In this document: positions 1 through 5,877 of the stretch, piece by piece | How the letters are laid out: each line of letters begins with the position of its first letter | Numbering within the stretch: position 1 is the stretch's first letter | Assembly (NCBI GenBank): GCA_030615365.1 | Contig: JAUWZM010000108.1 | Location: 1 to 7,203, forward strand | Direction: 5' to 3' | Source: Candidatus Aerophobota bacterium | GTDB lineage: Bacteria; Aerophobota; Aerophobia; Aerophobales; B3-G15 | DNA length: 7,203 nucleotides | The notes under the pieces: generated by a model | The model's database searches: none | Told to the model about the DNA's origin: nothing | Seen by the model: the letters and a program-made list of their open reading frames with translations, nothing else | Position numbers and translations under genes: made by a program

Positions 1-1
1 C

Positions 2-1510
2 AAGGAATTCCTCTCTCAGTTTGATCCCAAAATATATGTAGAAATGCTGAGTTTAGCTAAGGTTACCACGGCTATAGTGTATGCTAACTCTCATGTTGGC
101 CACTGTTACTGGCCCGCAAAAACAGGCTATATGCACAAGGGATTAAAAGGAAAAGATATATTAGGGGAGATTATAGATCTTTGTCATCAAAGGGGAATGA
201 ATGTAATAGTTTACTATAGTTTAATCTTTAATAATTGGGCCTATGACAATCATCCTGATTGGCGAATTATTACTTCAGAGGGAAAAGAAGGCAGCCGTTG
301 GTGGCGCTCTCGCTTTCTCATTTGTTGTCCTAATTCTCCTTATCGGGATTTTGCTGTGGCACAAATTGAAGAGCTCTGTAAAAACTATGAATTTGAGGGT
401 ATGTGGTTTGATATGACCTTCTGGACTGATGTGTGCTACTGCTCTCACTGCAAAAAAAGATATGCCTTGGAATTGGGGGGAAAGCTCTGCCAGGATGTTG
501 GGATTTACCTTGGTCTTGAGTCAAGGATTACTCCTGCCGATAACGGTAAAAAAGTTAGTGAGGCTTCTTTCAATGTCACTAAAGTTCCTCCTCATTCTCA
601 AGCCACTCTTGGCGCTGCTAAATCCCTTTTAAATCACCATGTCCCTTTTGGTGTTATCACCAAGAAAAACCTTAAGGACCTTTCCTCCTATCAGGTTATT
701 ATTCTGCCCAATCTAATAATGATTGATGAGGAAGAAGTTGAGGCACTAAAGAACTTTGTCGCCTCAGGTGGCAGCCTTTATGCAAGTAAGCACACCTCTC
801 TTATCACTAAACAAGGGGAAAGAGGAAAGGATTTTCTCCTATCCGATGTCTTTGGCATCTCCTGCTTAGGAGAAACAGAGGAAACAGTTACTTACGTTTC
901 TCCTAAAGAAAAAAAGGAGCTTTTCCCCTTTTATTACTCTGATAGGCATCCCTTAGCTATTCTTTCCTCCCAGTTAAAGGTAAAGCCAAAAGAGAAGGCA
1001 AAAGCTATAGCTACCCTTACTCTACCTTACACCGATCCCAAAGACCCAAGTCATTTTGCCTCTATTCACAGTAATCCCCCAGGTATTCCCACTGAGTATC
1101 CCTCTATCATCTTGAATCAATATGGGAAAGGGAAAGCTCTGTATGTTGCTGCGGATTTAGAATCAGTAGGACACGATACTCACCGCCTAATCTTTGCCAA
1201 TTTAATTAAGATGCTCTGCCCAAAAGGATTTTTCCTGGAAACAGATGCTCCTAAACCAGTAGAGGTAACCTCTTTTCATCAAAAGGATAAGAAGCGATAT
1301 CTTATTAACCTTCTTAATTTTCAAGCCCAGCTACCTAATATTCCTATAGAGGGAATAAAGCTGAGGGTAAAATTAGGTGGAAAAGAACCTAAAGGGTTAA
1401 CAAAACTTCCTGAGGAAAAAGAATTAGCCTATGAAGTGAAAGAAGGCTATCTGGAATTCACCTCTCCTAAATTGGAGACCTTTTTAATGTTAGCCCTGGA
1501 TTATAAGTAA
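2..1510 (+). CDS. GHL6/GH42-trimerisation-type putative glycosidase, 5' end outside the window, probably internally deleted
   Basis: The reading frame is open from base 2, so the ATG at 44 is probably internal: the 14 codons before it (K-E-F-L-S-Q-F-D-P...) read as protein. Residues are numbered from that ATG. Residues 1-140 resemble the hypothetical glycosyl hydrolase 6 barrel (PF14871 type), with GMWFDM at about 119-124 carrying a conserved Asp123 and then a C-Y-C-x-x-C-K-K-R-Y motif. Residues from about 150 (QDVGIYLGLES) to about 260 (FVASGGSLYASK) resemble the GH42 trimerisation, class I amidotransferase-like fold. YGKGKALYVAADLE near 365 and a beta-rich tail follow. Proteins of this type as I remember them have a further 200 or so residues between the Cys motif and QDVGIY; these are absent here, the join lying near 471-490. 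The substrate is unknown; a sugar hydrolase acting on plant or algal glycans is inferred from the fold and the neighbouring GH127 gene. Activity is doubtful if half of the barrel is missing. Confidence 0.75.
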   Translation, partial: KEFLSQFDPKIYVEMLSLAKVTTAIVYANSHVGHCYWPAKTGYMHKGLKGKDILGEIIDLCHQRGMNVIVYYSLIFNNWAYDNHPDWRIITSEGKEGSRWWRSRFLICCPNSPYRDFAVAQIEELCKNYEFEGMWFDMTFWTDVCYCSHCKKRYALELGGKLCQDVGIYLGLESRITPADNGKKVSEASFNVTKVPPHSQATLGAAKSLLNHHVPFGVITKKNLKDLSSYQVIILPNLIMIDEEEVEALKNFVASGGSLYASKHTSLITKQGERGKDFLLSDVFGISCLGETEETVTYVSPKEKKELFPFYYSDRHPLAILSSQLKVKPKEKAKAIATLTLPYTDPKDPSHFASIHSNPPGIPTEYPSIILNQYGKGKALYVAADLESVGHDTHRLIFANLIKMLCPKGFFLETDAPKPVEVTSFHQKDKKRYLINLLNFQAQLPNIPIEGIKLRVKLGGKEPKGLTKLPEEKELAYEVKEGYLEFTSPKLETFLMLALDYK

Positions 1511-1629
1511 AGCTGTTTTTTTAAGGAAGTTGAAAGCTCCTGGCAAAAGGAAATAAAAAATCTCAAAGGAGGTGAGGCTGAAAAAATAATTAGACAAGAT
1601 TAGATTAAAAAAAGAATAAGGAGAAAAAA
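1511..1629 (+). other. short intergenic gap with an unused strong Shine-Dalgarno sequence
   Basis: This 119-base purine-rich gap separates the two glycosidase genes. I see no hairpin followed by a T-run, so read-through from the first gene into the second is likely. AAAGGAGGTGA at 1565-1575 is almost a perfect match to the anti-Shine-Dalgarno sequence, but no ATG, GTG or TTG opens a frame of useful length a normal distance after it. Confidence 0.5.
1618..1623 (+). promoter_or_regulatory. ribosome-binding site of the GH127 gene
   Basis: AAGGAG lies six A residues upstream of the GTG at 1630. The spacing supports GTG as the start, and the residues that follow form a signal peptide. Confidence 0.75.
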
Positions 1630-3477
1630 GTGATACGAAAATTAGTAGTTTTATTGGTAAGTGGAGCAGTATGTCTTTTAGGAACAACTCTTCTATCAGC
1701 AGAGACCAGGGGGAATCACATAAACATTAAGGCTAAAGAAAAAATAAAATTTAAAGTAACAGAGGTTATTGCACCTTTTAATTTTCGTGGGGTTCAATTA
1801 AGAAAAGGTATGTTTCAAGAACAGTTCAACCAGATGAGACAATACTACTTAGATATTCCCAATGATGATATGCTAAAAGGTTTTCGTGAAAGAGCTGGGC
1901 TGAGCGCTCCTGGAAAAAATCTTGGGGGATGGTACTCCTACCCTGCAACATTCGGTCAATGGCTTGGTGCATTTGCCAGAATGGATAAAGTAACAGGTGA
2001 TGATGCAATTTGGAGAAAACTTAAGTATCTTTTGAGCGAATGGGGAAAAACAATTGAGGCAGGTGAGTACCTTCTCTCCCACAGCCATTACGGATTCGAT
2101 AAGATAGCAGGAGGATTAGTGGATATTTATGAATACACAGGCGATGAAGAATCTCTTGTGTATCTTAGGAAAATTACTGATTGGGCAATCAAAAATTTAA
2201 ATCGAAGAAGGATTCCGGCAACTCCGGATCTCTGTAATGGAGGAGGTCCAATAGACGGACAAAACGATATAGAGTGGTATACCTTATCGGAGAATCTCTA
2301 TCGGGCCTACCTTCTAACAGGTGATACTGTATATCGAGACTTTGCTAAGGTCTGGCATTATGATAACTACTGGGATGATCTGGCAAAGAAAAAAGACTGT
2401 ATGACGAGGCTACATGCCTACAGCCATGTCAATACTTTAAGCAGTGCAGCTATGGCCTATGCAGTAACTGGTGATACTCTTTATCTTAATACTATTGTGA
2501 ATGCGTACGAGATACTACAAAAAACACAAGTATTTGCAACTGGAGGCTATGGCCCTGGGGAGAAATTAGTTAACCAATACGGATCATTGGGAGATTCTTT
2601 GTATTTACAAGCAGGGCTGAGAAAAACATTTGAGACTCCCTGTGGCACCTGGGCTGCTTTTAAATTAGCTCGTTATCTTATGATCCTCACCGGCAAGTCA
2701 ATATACGGTGATTGGATAGAAAAGCTTTTATACAATGGCATTGGAGCTGCCTTGCCCATGGGAGAGGGAGGAAAAACCTACTACTACTCTGATTATAAGG
2801 TAAGTGGTGCAGAAAAAGGATACCTTAATTACCCCCCTAAAGGAGCTGCCAATTGGCCTTGTTGTTCTGGCACCTATCCTCTGGCAGTAACCGACTATCA
2901 CAACATCATCTACTTTAAAGATAAGGATAGCCTTTATGTTAACATCTTCATCCCCTCTCAAGTGAAATGGAACAGGTCAGGGACTACCATTACCCTTATT
3001 CAGGATACTGATTTTCCCAAAACAGGGAAAGTTTCTTTTAAGATTGGCACATCAGAGCCAGTTGAGTTTTCTTTAAAATTCAGGATTCCCCTTTGGGTTA
3101 AAGGCAGTATATCGGTGAGGATTAACCATAAACCCTTCTTAGGTGAGTGGCAATCCGGTGACTGGGGCAGGATTAACAGAGTATGGAACGAGGGGGATAT
3201 CGTTGATATAGAACTTCCCCTGGATCTGTATTTTACTCCAGTGGATACGTATCATCCTGATCTTGCCGCACTTGCGTATGGACCGGTAGTGTTAGTTGCA
3301 GATAAACCTGGAGTTTTAAAAGGGGATATAAAGGATCCCTCATCGTGGATCTTACCTGTATCTGATAAGGACCTTGTTTTTCAAACAAAGAAACCGGTAA
3401 ACAGCAAAAAATTCAGACCCTACTTTGCATATGGAAAGGGGGAGCGATACTACATGTATCAGGAGATAGAAAAATAA
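1630..3477 (+). CDS. secreted GH127-type (DUF1680) beta-L-arabinofuranosidase-like protein
   Basis: This complete 615-residue protein begins with GTG. Residues 1-24 are a signal peptide: basic I-R-K, a hydrophobic core, and a probable cut after L-S-A at 24. There is no lipobox, so the product should be exported and free. The body fits GH127: an (alpha/alpha)6 barrel from about residue 60 to 430, then beta-sandwich domains. In the family, HypBA1 of Bifidobacterium longum cleaves beta-L-arabinofuranosides with a zinc-bound Cys417 nucleophile, ligands Glu338, Cys340, Cys417 and Cys418, and acid/base Glu322. Here W-P-C-C-S-G places the equivalent Cys pair at 411-412, so Cys411 is the predicted nucleophile. 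F-E-T-P-C gives Glu335 and Cys338, one residue further apart than E-x-C. Glu311 in G-P-G-E is my candidate acid/base. The gene probably shares an operon with the upstream glycosidase and ends at the terminator at 3490. The exact substrate is uncertain, since many DUF1680 proteins are uncharacterised. Confidence 0.88.
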   Translation: MIRKLVVLLVSGAVCLLGTTLLSAETRGNHINIKAKEKIKFKVTEVIAPFNFRGVQLRKGMFQEQFNQMRQYYLDIPNDDMLKGFRERAGLSAPGKNLGGWYSYPATFGQWLGAFARMDKVTGDDAIWRKLKYLLSEWGKTIEAGEYLLSHSHYGFDKIAGGLVDIYEYTGDEESLVYLRKITDWAIKNLNRRRIPATPDLCNGGGPIDGQNDIEWYTLSENLYRAYLLTGDTVYRDFAKVWHYDNYWDDLAKKKDCMTRLHAYSHVNTLSSAAMAYAVTGDTLYLNTIVNAYEILQKTQVFATGGYGPGEKLVNQYGSLGDSLYLQAGLRKTFETPCGTWAAFKLARYLMILTGKSIYGDWIEKLLYNGIGAALPMGEGGKTYYYSDYKVSGAEKGYLNYPPKGAANWPCCSGTYPLAVTDYHNIIYFKDKDSLYVNIFIPSQVKWNRSGTTITLIQDTDFPKTGKVSFKIGTSEPVEFSLKFRIPLWVKGSISVRINHKPFLGEWQSGDWGRINRVWNEGDIVDIELPLDLYFTPVDTYHPDLAALAYGPVVLVADKPGVLKGDIKDPSSWILPVSDKDLVFQTKKPVNSKKFRPYFAYGKGERYYMYQEIEK

Positions 3478-3489
3478 GTAGAGAATTAG

Positions 3490-3514
3490 CTCGGCAGGGC
3501 AAGCCGAGGTTTTT
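3490..3514 (+). terminator. intrinsic terminator after the GH127 gene
   Basis: CTCGGC (3490-3495) and GCCGAG (3503-3508) form a GC-rich 6-bp stem with a 7-base loop, followed after one G by five T residues (3510-3514). It starts 12 bases after the stop codon, the expected place to end the glycosidase transcript. Confidence 0.85.
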
Positions 3515-3517
3515 CCA

Positions 3518-3546
3518 AGAAACTGGATAATTTCTGGGAAGTTTCT
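3518..3546. repeat. short inverted repeat between terminator and MITE
   Basis: AGAAACT (3518-3524) and AGTTTCT (3540-3546) are perfect 7-bp inverted arms around a 15-base loop. The function is unknown. It could be a weak hairpin or an operator, or chance in AT-rich sequence. Confidence 0.35.
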
Positions 3547-3575
3547 CTTAACTTTCTATGATACACTTTTTCCTT

Positions 3576-3583
3576 GGCAATTG
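3576..3583. repeat. left target-site duplication of the MITE
   Basis: GGCAATTG directly abuts the left terminal inverted repeat and recurs identically, in the same orientation, directly after the right one (3818-3825). This is the mark of an 8-bp staggered cut during insertion. Confidence 0.8.
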
Positions 3584-3600
3584 GTAACAGGTAAGTTTTC
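3584..3600 (+). repeat. left terminal inverted repeat of the MITE
   Basis: GTAACAGGTAAGTTTTC. It differs from the right end at only two positions (8 and 10 of 17) and starts with the GTAA typical of IS66-family termini. Confidence 0.8.
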
Positions 3601-3657
3601 CTAAAAAGTAAGGGAGATGGAGCTTTGGGTATCCCTACGGGAAACCTTTTTTGGCGA

Positions 3658-3679
3658 AGAGAAAAAGGGGATTTTCTCT
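3658..3679 (+). repeat. hairpin inside the MITE, left interior
   Basis: AGAGAAAA (3658-3665) and TTTTCTCT (3672-3679) form a perfect 8-bp stem around the loop AGGGGA. It is one of the local arms inside the foldback element. Confidence 0.6.
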
Positions 3680-3688
3680 AAAGCTAAC

Positions 3689-3749
3689 AATGTAGTGTAA
3701 ACCTTCAGGTCTGCCTAAATTTATCAGGCCTAAAGGCCTGAGCTACATT
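3689..3749 (+). repeat. nested hairpin at the centre of the MITE
   Basis: AATGTAG (3689-3695) pairs with CTACATT (3743-3749). Inside it TCAGGCC (3724-3730) and GGCCTGA (3735-3741) form a perfect 7-bp stem with a TAAA loop. A second TCAGG at 3705-3709 could compete for the same right arm, so two folds are possible. Confidence 0.6.
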
Positions 3750-3800
3750 TGAGGGATAAAGACGAGGTTGGCTATCCGTGGGATGCCCAAAGCCCTTTTT

Positions 3801-3817
3801 GAAAACTAAACTGTTAC
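3801..3817 (-). repeat. right terminal inverted repeat of the MITE
   Basis: On the - strand this reads GTAACAGTTTAGTTTTC, matching the left terminus at 15 of 17 positions. The right duplication GGCAATTG follows without a gap. Confidence 0.8.
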
Positions 3818-3825
3818 GGCAATTG
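3818..3825. repeat. right target-site duplication of the MITE
   Basis: GGCAATTG, identical to 3576-3583. Removing the element and one copy would rebuild an uninterrupted pre-insertion site. Confidence 0.8.
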
Positions 3826-3844
3826 GGTGGCAAAGAAGAAAAAT

Positions 3845-3872
3845 TTGCTAATATATAATATAGTAGTAAAAT
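3845..3872 (+). promoter_or_regulatory. possible sigma-70-type promoter for dhaKL
   Basis: TTGCTA (3845-3850) and TAAAAT (3867-3872) are separated by 16 bases and match the -35 and -10 consensus at 4 and 5 of 6 positions. A perfect TATAAT also occurs at 3854-3859 but without a good -35 at normal spacing. The stretch is very AT-rich, so chance matches are likely. A promoter is needed somewhere here because a terminator lies upstream at 3490. Confidence 0.35.
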
Positions 3873-3966
3873 TAGATTTTTTGTAAAAAGAGCTAAAAAT
3901 AAGGCTGGAAGGAAGGTGGAATATTAAATAGGCTGTTAGTCAAGACAAAAGAGAGCTTTCTTAAGG

Positions 3967-3997
3967 AGGACAAAACGAGAAAAGATCAATTTGTCCT
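3967..3997 (+). promoter_or_regulatory. inverted repeat before dhaK, possible operator or leader hairpin
   Basis: The 8-bp arms AGGACAAA and TTTGTCCT are perfect. The repeat lies 43 bases upstream of the dhaK start and downstream of the candidate promoter. It could bind a regulator as DNA, or fold as RNA and mask the AAGGAGG at its left edge. There is no T-run after it, so a terminator is unlikely. Confidence 0.4.
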
Positions 3998-4025
3998 TGA
4001 GAGATTTTGCAGAGAAAATGAACTT

Positions 4026-4030
4026 AGGAG
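4026..4030 (+). promoter_or_regulatory. ribosome-binding site of dhaK
   Basis: AGGAG lies nine bases before the ATG at 4040. The family start M-K-K-L-I-N-D confirms that ATG. Confidence 0.75.
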
Positions 4031-4039
4031 ATTAAACAA

Positions 4040-5035
4040 ATGAAAAAACTCATAAATGATCCTAATCGTCTGGTTGAGGAATTGGTTCAGGGCTATGTGG
4101 CTGCCTATCCAGATAAGATTCAATTGGTAGGAAATAATATCATAACCAGAAAGAATCCCAAGAAAAAAGGTAAGGTAGCTACTGTTATAGGTAATGGAAG
4201 TGGGCATGAACCGGCTATTCTGGGTTGGGTGGGATATGGTATGCTTGACGTAAGTATTCCCGGAGAGATATTTTCGGCTCCGGGCCCCGATCGAATTCTT
4301 GAAGGAATTAGATTGGCTGACCGGGGAGGAGGAGTGCTTTGTTATATAGCCAATCATAGTGGTGATGTTCTAAATGCAAACATGGCTTTGGAAATGGCCA
4401 AGGAACAGAACCTAAGAGTAGACTCTGTTCTCTTGTACGATGATATTTCCAGCGCTTGTCCGGAAAGAAGAGAAGAGAGAAGGGGAATTTCTGGAATATT
4501 CTTCGTTTTCAAAATAGCAGGTGCGCTTGCTGAAGAAGGAGCCTCTTTTAGCGAAGTAAAATCAATAGCACAGAAAGTTCGGGACAATACAAGAAGTTTA
4601 GCTATCTCCCTATCTTCATGCATTATGCCTACAACAGGTAAGGTTATGTTTGATCTACCTGAGGATGAAATAGAAATAGGAATGGGCGTGCATGGAGAAA
4701 GCTCACCAGAGAGGATCCCTATGGGAACGGCCGATGAGATAGTGGATATAATGGCCTCCCGAATTATCAATGATATGCCCTACCGGGAAGGTGATGAAAT
4801 TTTGGTTTTGATGAGTGGAGCTGGTTCTACTACTTTAATGGAAAGGTTTATCATGTATCGAAGACTCCACGAGATTCTGGAACAGAGAAAAATTAAAGTT
4901 TACAAGTGTCTAATACGCGATCTTATTACTACTCAGGAAATGGCTGGCGTATCCCTCTCTTTCTGCAAAATTGATGTGGCAATGAAGCGTTTATGGGATG
5001 CTTCAGCCGATACTCCTTATTTTGTAGTTAGATAA
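4040..5035 (+). CDS. dhaK: dihydroxyacetone kinase subunit DhaK (substrate-binding)
   Basis: A complete 331-residue cytoplasmic protein that starts M-K-K-L-I-N-D like E. coli DhaK. In the family, DhaK binds dihydroxyacetone covalently as a hemiaminal on a His, and the DhaL partner delivers phosphate. The key residues are present at the same numbers as in E. coli: G-N-G-S-G-H-E-P with His56, N-H-S-G-D-V-L-N with Asp109, and G-V-H-G-E with His218. P-G-E-I-F at 74-78 and E-R-R-G-I-S-G near 148-154 are further family landmarks. The length fits ordinary DhaK; it is some 25 residues shorter than E. coli in the C-terminal half. The next gene, dhaL, follows after 25 bases, so the two should be co-translated. 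The real substrate may be dihydroxyacetone or a related keto-sugar such as erythrulose, since related kinases act on tetruloses; the sequence does not decide this. Confidence 0.93.
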   Translation: MKKLINDPNRLVEELVQGYVAAYPDKIQLVGNNIITRKNPKKKGKVATVIGNGSGHEPAILGWVGYGMLDVSIPGEIFSAPGPDRILEGIRLADRGGGVLCYIANHSGDVLNANMALEMAKEQNLRVDSVLLYDDISSACPERREERRGISGIFFVFKIAGALAEEGASFSEVKSIAQKVRDNTRSLAISLSSCIMPTTGKVMFDLPEDEIEIGMGVHGESSPERIPMGTADEIVDIMASRIINDMPYREGDEILVLMSGAGSTTLMERFIMYRRLHEILEQRKIKVYKCLIRDLITTQEMAGVSLSFCKIDVAMKRLWDASADTPYFVVR

Positions 5036-5060
5036 AAGTGAATTACAATAGGTTGAAACA

Positions 5061-5714
5061 GTGAAGATGGAGCAGATCGATTTTCTTCGGGCAAAAAAAA
5101 TCATTGAACAAATGGCTAATACCATTATAGAACATGAAGAAGAGCTGTGTCAATATGACTCGATAATCGGTGATAGCGATCATGGAACAAACATGGCCAG
5201 AGGGTTCAGGGAGGTATTGAGACAGCTATCTTATTGGAAGAAAGAGGATGTTGATTCTCTTTTGAAGATGGTAGGCAACGTGCTGGTATCCAAAATTGGT
5301 GGAGCCATGGGTCCTCTGTTAGGATTGCTCTTTATGAAATTAGGGGAAGCTGGTAAGGATAAGAAAGTAATTGATCTCGATGCTTTAGCTGGCATGTTTG
5401 AATACGCTTTAAAGGGGGTAAAGAAATTTGGGAAAGTAGACATAGGCGAGAAAACAATTATTGATTCTTTACAGCCGGCAGTGATGGCATTAAAGGAAGC
5501 TGCTCAGAATAAACTAAGTTTAGTGGAGGGATTGAAAAGAGCAGCACAGGCCGCCGAGGAGGGAATGTTATTAACTGAATCTATGATCGCTAAGAAGGGA
5601 AGAGCACGATTCCTTGGTGAAAAAAGTATAAGTTACCGTGATCCAGGGGCCACTTCTATATATCTTCTGTTTCAAGCAATGTTTATTGGCATTACGACAG
5701 AGAGAGGAGACTAG
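5061..5714 (+). CDS. dhaL: dihydroxyacetone kinase subunit DhaL (nucleotide-binding)
   Basis: 217 residues from GTG 5061, close to the roughly 210 of E. coli DhaL. DhaL holds a nucleotide with two magnesium ions and passes phosphate to the substrate on DhaK. The metal-binding motif Y-D-S-I-I-G-D-S-D-H-G-T-N is intact, with Asp33, Asp38 and Asp40 spaced like Asp30, Asp35 and Asp37 of E. coli. G-G-A-M-G-P-L at 80-86 is the phosphate-binding turn, with Met83 where Ser is usual. G-R-A-R-F-L-G-E then Y-R-D-P-G-A-T-S near the C-terminus is the typical lid and closing motif. The start is ambiguous: GTG 5061 has a weak AGGTTGA a few bases upstream, while ATG 5067 would make the protein two residues shorter. 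No dhaM follows: hairpins and an insertion sequence come next. Split K and L subunits usually work with the PTS protein DhaM, which may be encoded elsewhere, or the pair may use ATP directly. Confidence 0.92.
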   Translation: MKMEQIDFLRAKKIIEQMANTIIEHEEELCQYDSIIGDSDHGTNMARGFREVLRQLSYWKKEDVDSLLKMVGNVLVSKIGGAMGPLLGLLFMKLGEAGKDKKVIDLDALAGMFEYALKGVKKFGKVDIGEKTIIDSLQPAVMALKEAAQNKLSLVEGLKRAAQAAEEGMLLTESMIAKKGRARFLGEKSISYRDPGATSIYLLFQAMFIGITTERGD

Positions 5715-5737
5715 GAGAGATGTGAAAAACCCTCTCC
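5714..5737 (+). repeat. small hairpin at the dhaL stop
   Basis: GGAGAG (5714-5719), starting at the last base of the stop codon, can pair with CTCTCC (5732-5737). There is no T-run, so it is a weak candidate for transcript-end structure. Confidence 0.3.
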
Positions 5738-5764
5738 AGACTCCAGAGAGATGGTGTTATCACT

Positions 5765-5787
5765 CCCTCCAAATTTTTTTTGGAGGG
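5765..5787. terminator. strong hairpin after dhaL, possible terminator without a trailing T-run
   Basis: CCCTCCAAA (5765-5773) and TTTGGAGGG (5779-5787) form a perfect 9-bp stem with a five-T loop, 51 bases after dhaL. The position suits a transcript end between dhaKL and the convergent transposase. No T-run follows on either strand, so termination is only inferred; it may act as a 3'-end stabiliser instead. Confidence 0.45.
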
Positions 5788-5877
5788 TAATTGAGAAATT
5801 TTGTCCATAATTTGACTACTTCAGTAAAATTCATGTTGATAATTAAAATAATTAGTCCTTAATTGGTAAAAATGAGA

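Larger units (their letters stand above)
3584..3817. mobile_element. 234-bp MITE-like non-autonomous element with IS66-like ends
   Basis: The ends are inverted repeats: 3584-3600 and the reverse complement of 3801-3817 agree at 15 of 17 positions, sharing GTAACAG and AGTTTTC. A perfect 8-bp direct repeat flanks them. IS66-family elements are known to begin with GTAA and make 8-bp duplications, so mobilisation in trans by an IS66-like transposase is the best inference. No frame inside encodes a credible protein. Beyond the terminal repeats the element continues as an imperfect foldback: GCTTTGGGTATCCCTACGG (3622-3640) pairs with 3776-3793 with one bulge and one G-T wobble, and AACCT (3643-3647) pairs with AGGTT (3765-3769). 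Local hairpins fill the middle. It lies between the GH127 terminator and the dhaK leader and interrupts no visible gene. A structured RNA gene is the alternative, but it would not explain the flanking duplication. Confidence 0.78.
3873..4039 (+). other. dhaK leader: inverted repeat, unused Shine-Dalgarno sequence, possible gene remnant
   Basis: AAGGAGG at 3963-3969 is a strong ribosome-binding sequence with no start codon at usable distance. It overlaps the left arm of an inverted repeat, AGGACAAA (3967-3974) with TTTGTCCT (3990-3997), 15-base loop. A 46-codon open stretch (3903-4043) ends with a TGA overlapping the dhaK ATG as ATGA, but it has no ATG, GTG or TTG, so I do not call it a gene. 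Confidence 0.4.

Noticed and set aside
429..632. Alternative + frame across the suspected deletion, considered as a frameshift
   Set aside because: Its translation does not continue either half of the glycosidase, while both halves are in one frame, so a deletion fits better than a frameshift.
1641..1674. Lipoprotein signal in the GH127 leader (Cys15)
   Set aside because: The residues before Cys15 (S-G-A-V) do not fit a lipobox, and the hydrophobic core continues past it to an L-S-A cleavage site.
3600..3800. tRNA, riboswitch or CRISPR in the hairpin-rich intergenic region
   Set aside because: No cloverleaf with a T-arm, no known riboswitch core and no regularly spaced repeats; the flanking 8-bp duplication and inverted ends explain it better as a MITE.
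3986..4357. Minus-strand open frame of 123 codons over the dhaK start
   Set aside because: It lies across the DhaK N-terminus, whose family motifs are certain, and its translation shows no recognisable domain.
4354..4770. Minus-strand open frame of 138 codons inside dhaK
   Set aside because: Antisense shadow of conserved DhaK coding sequence; low-complexity Ser/Ile/Leu composition.
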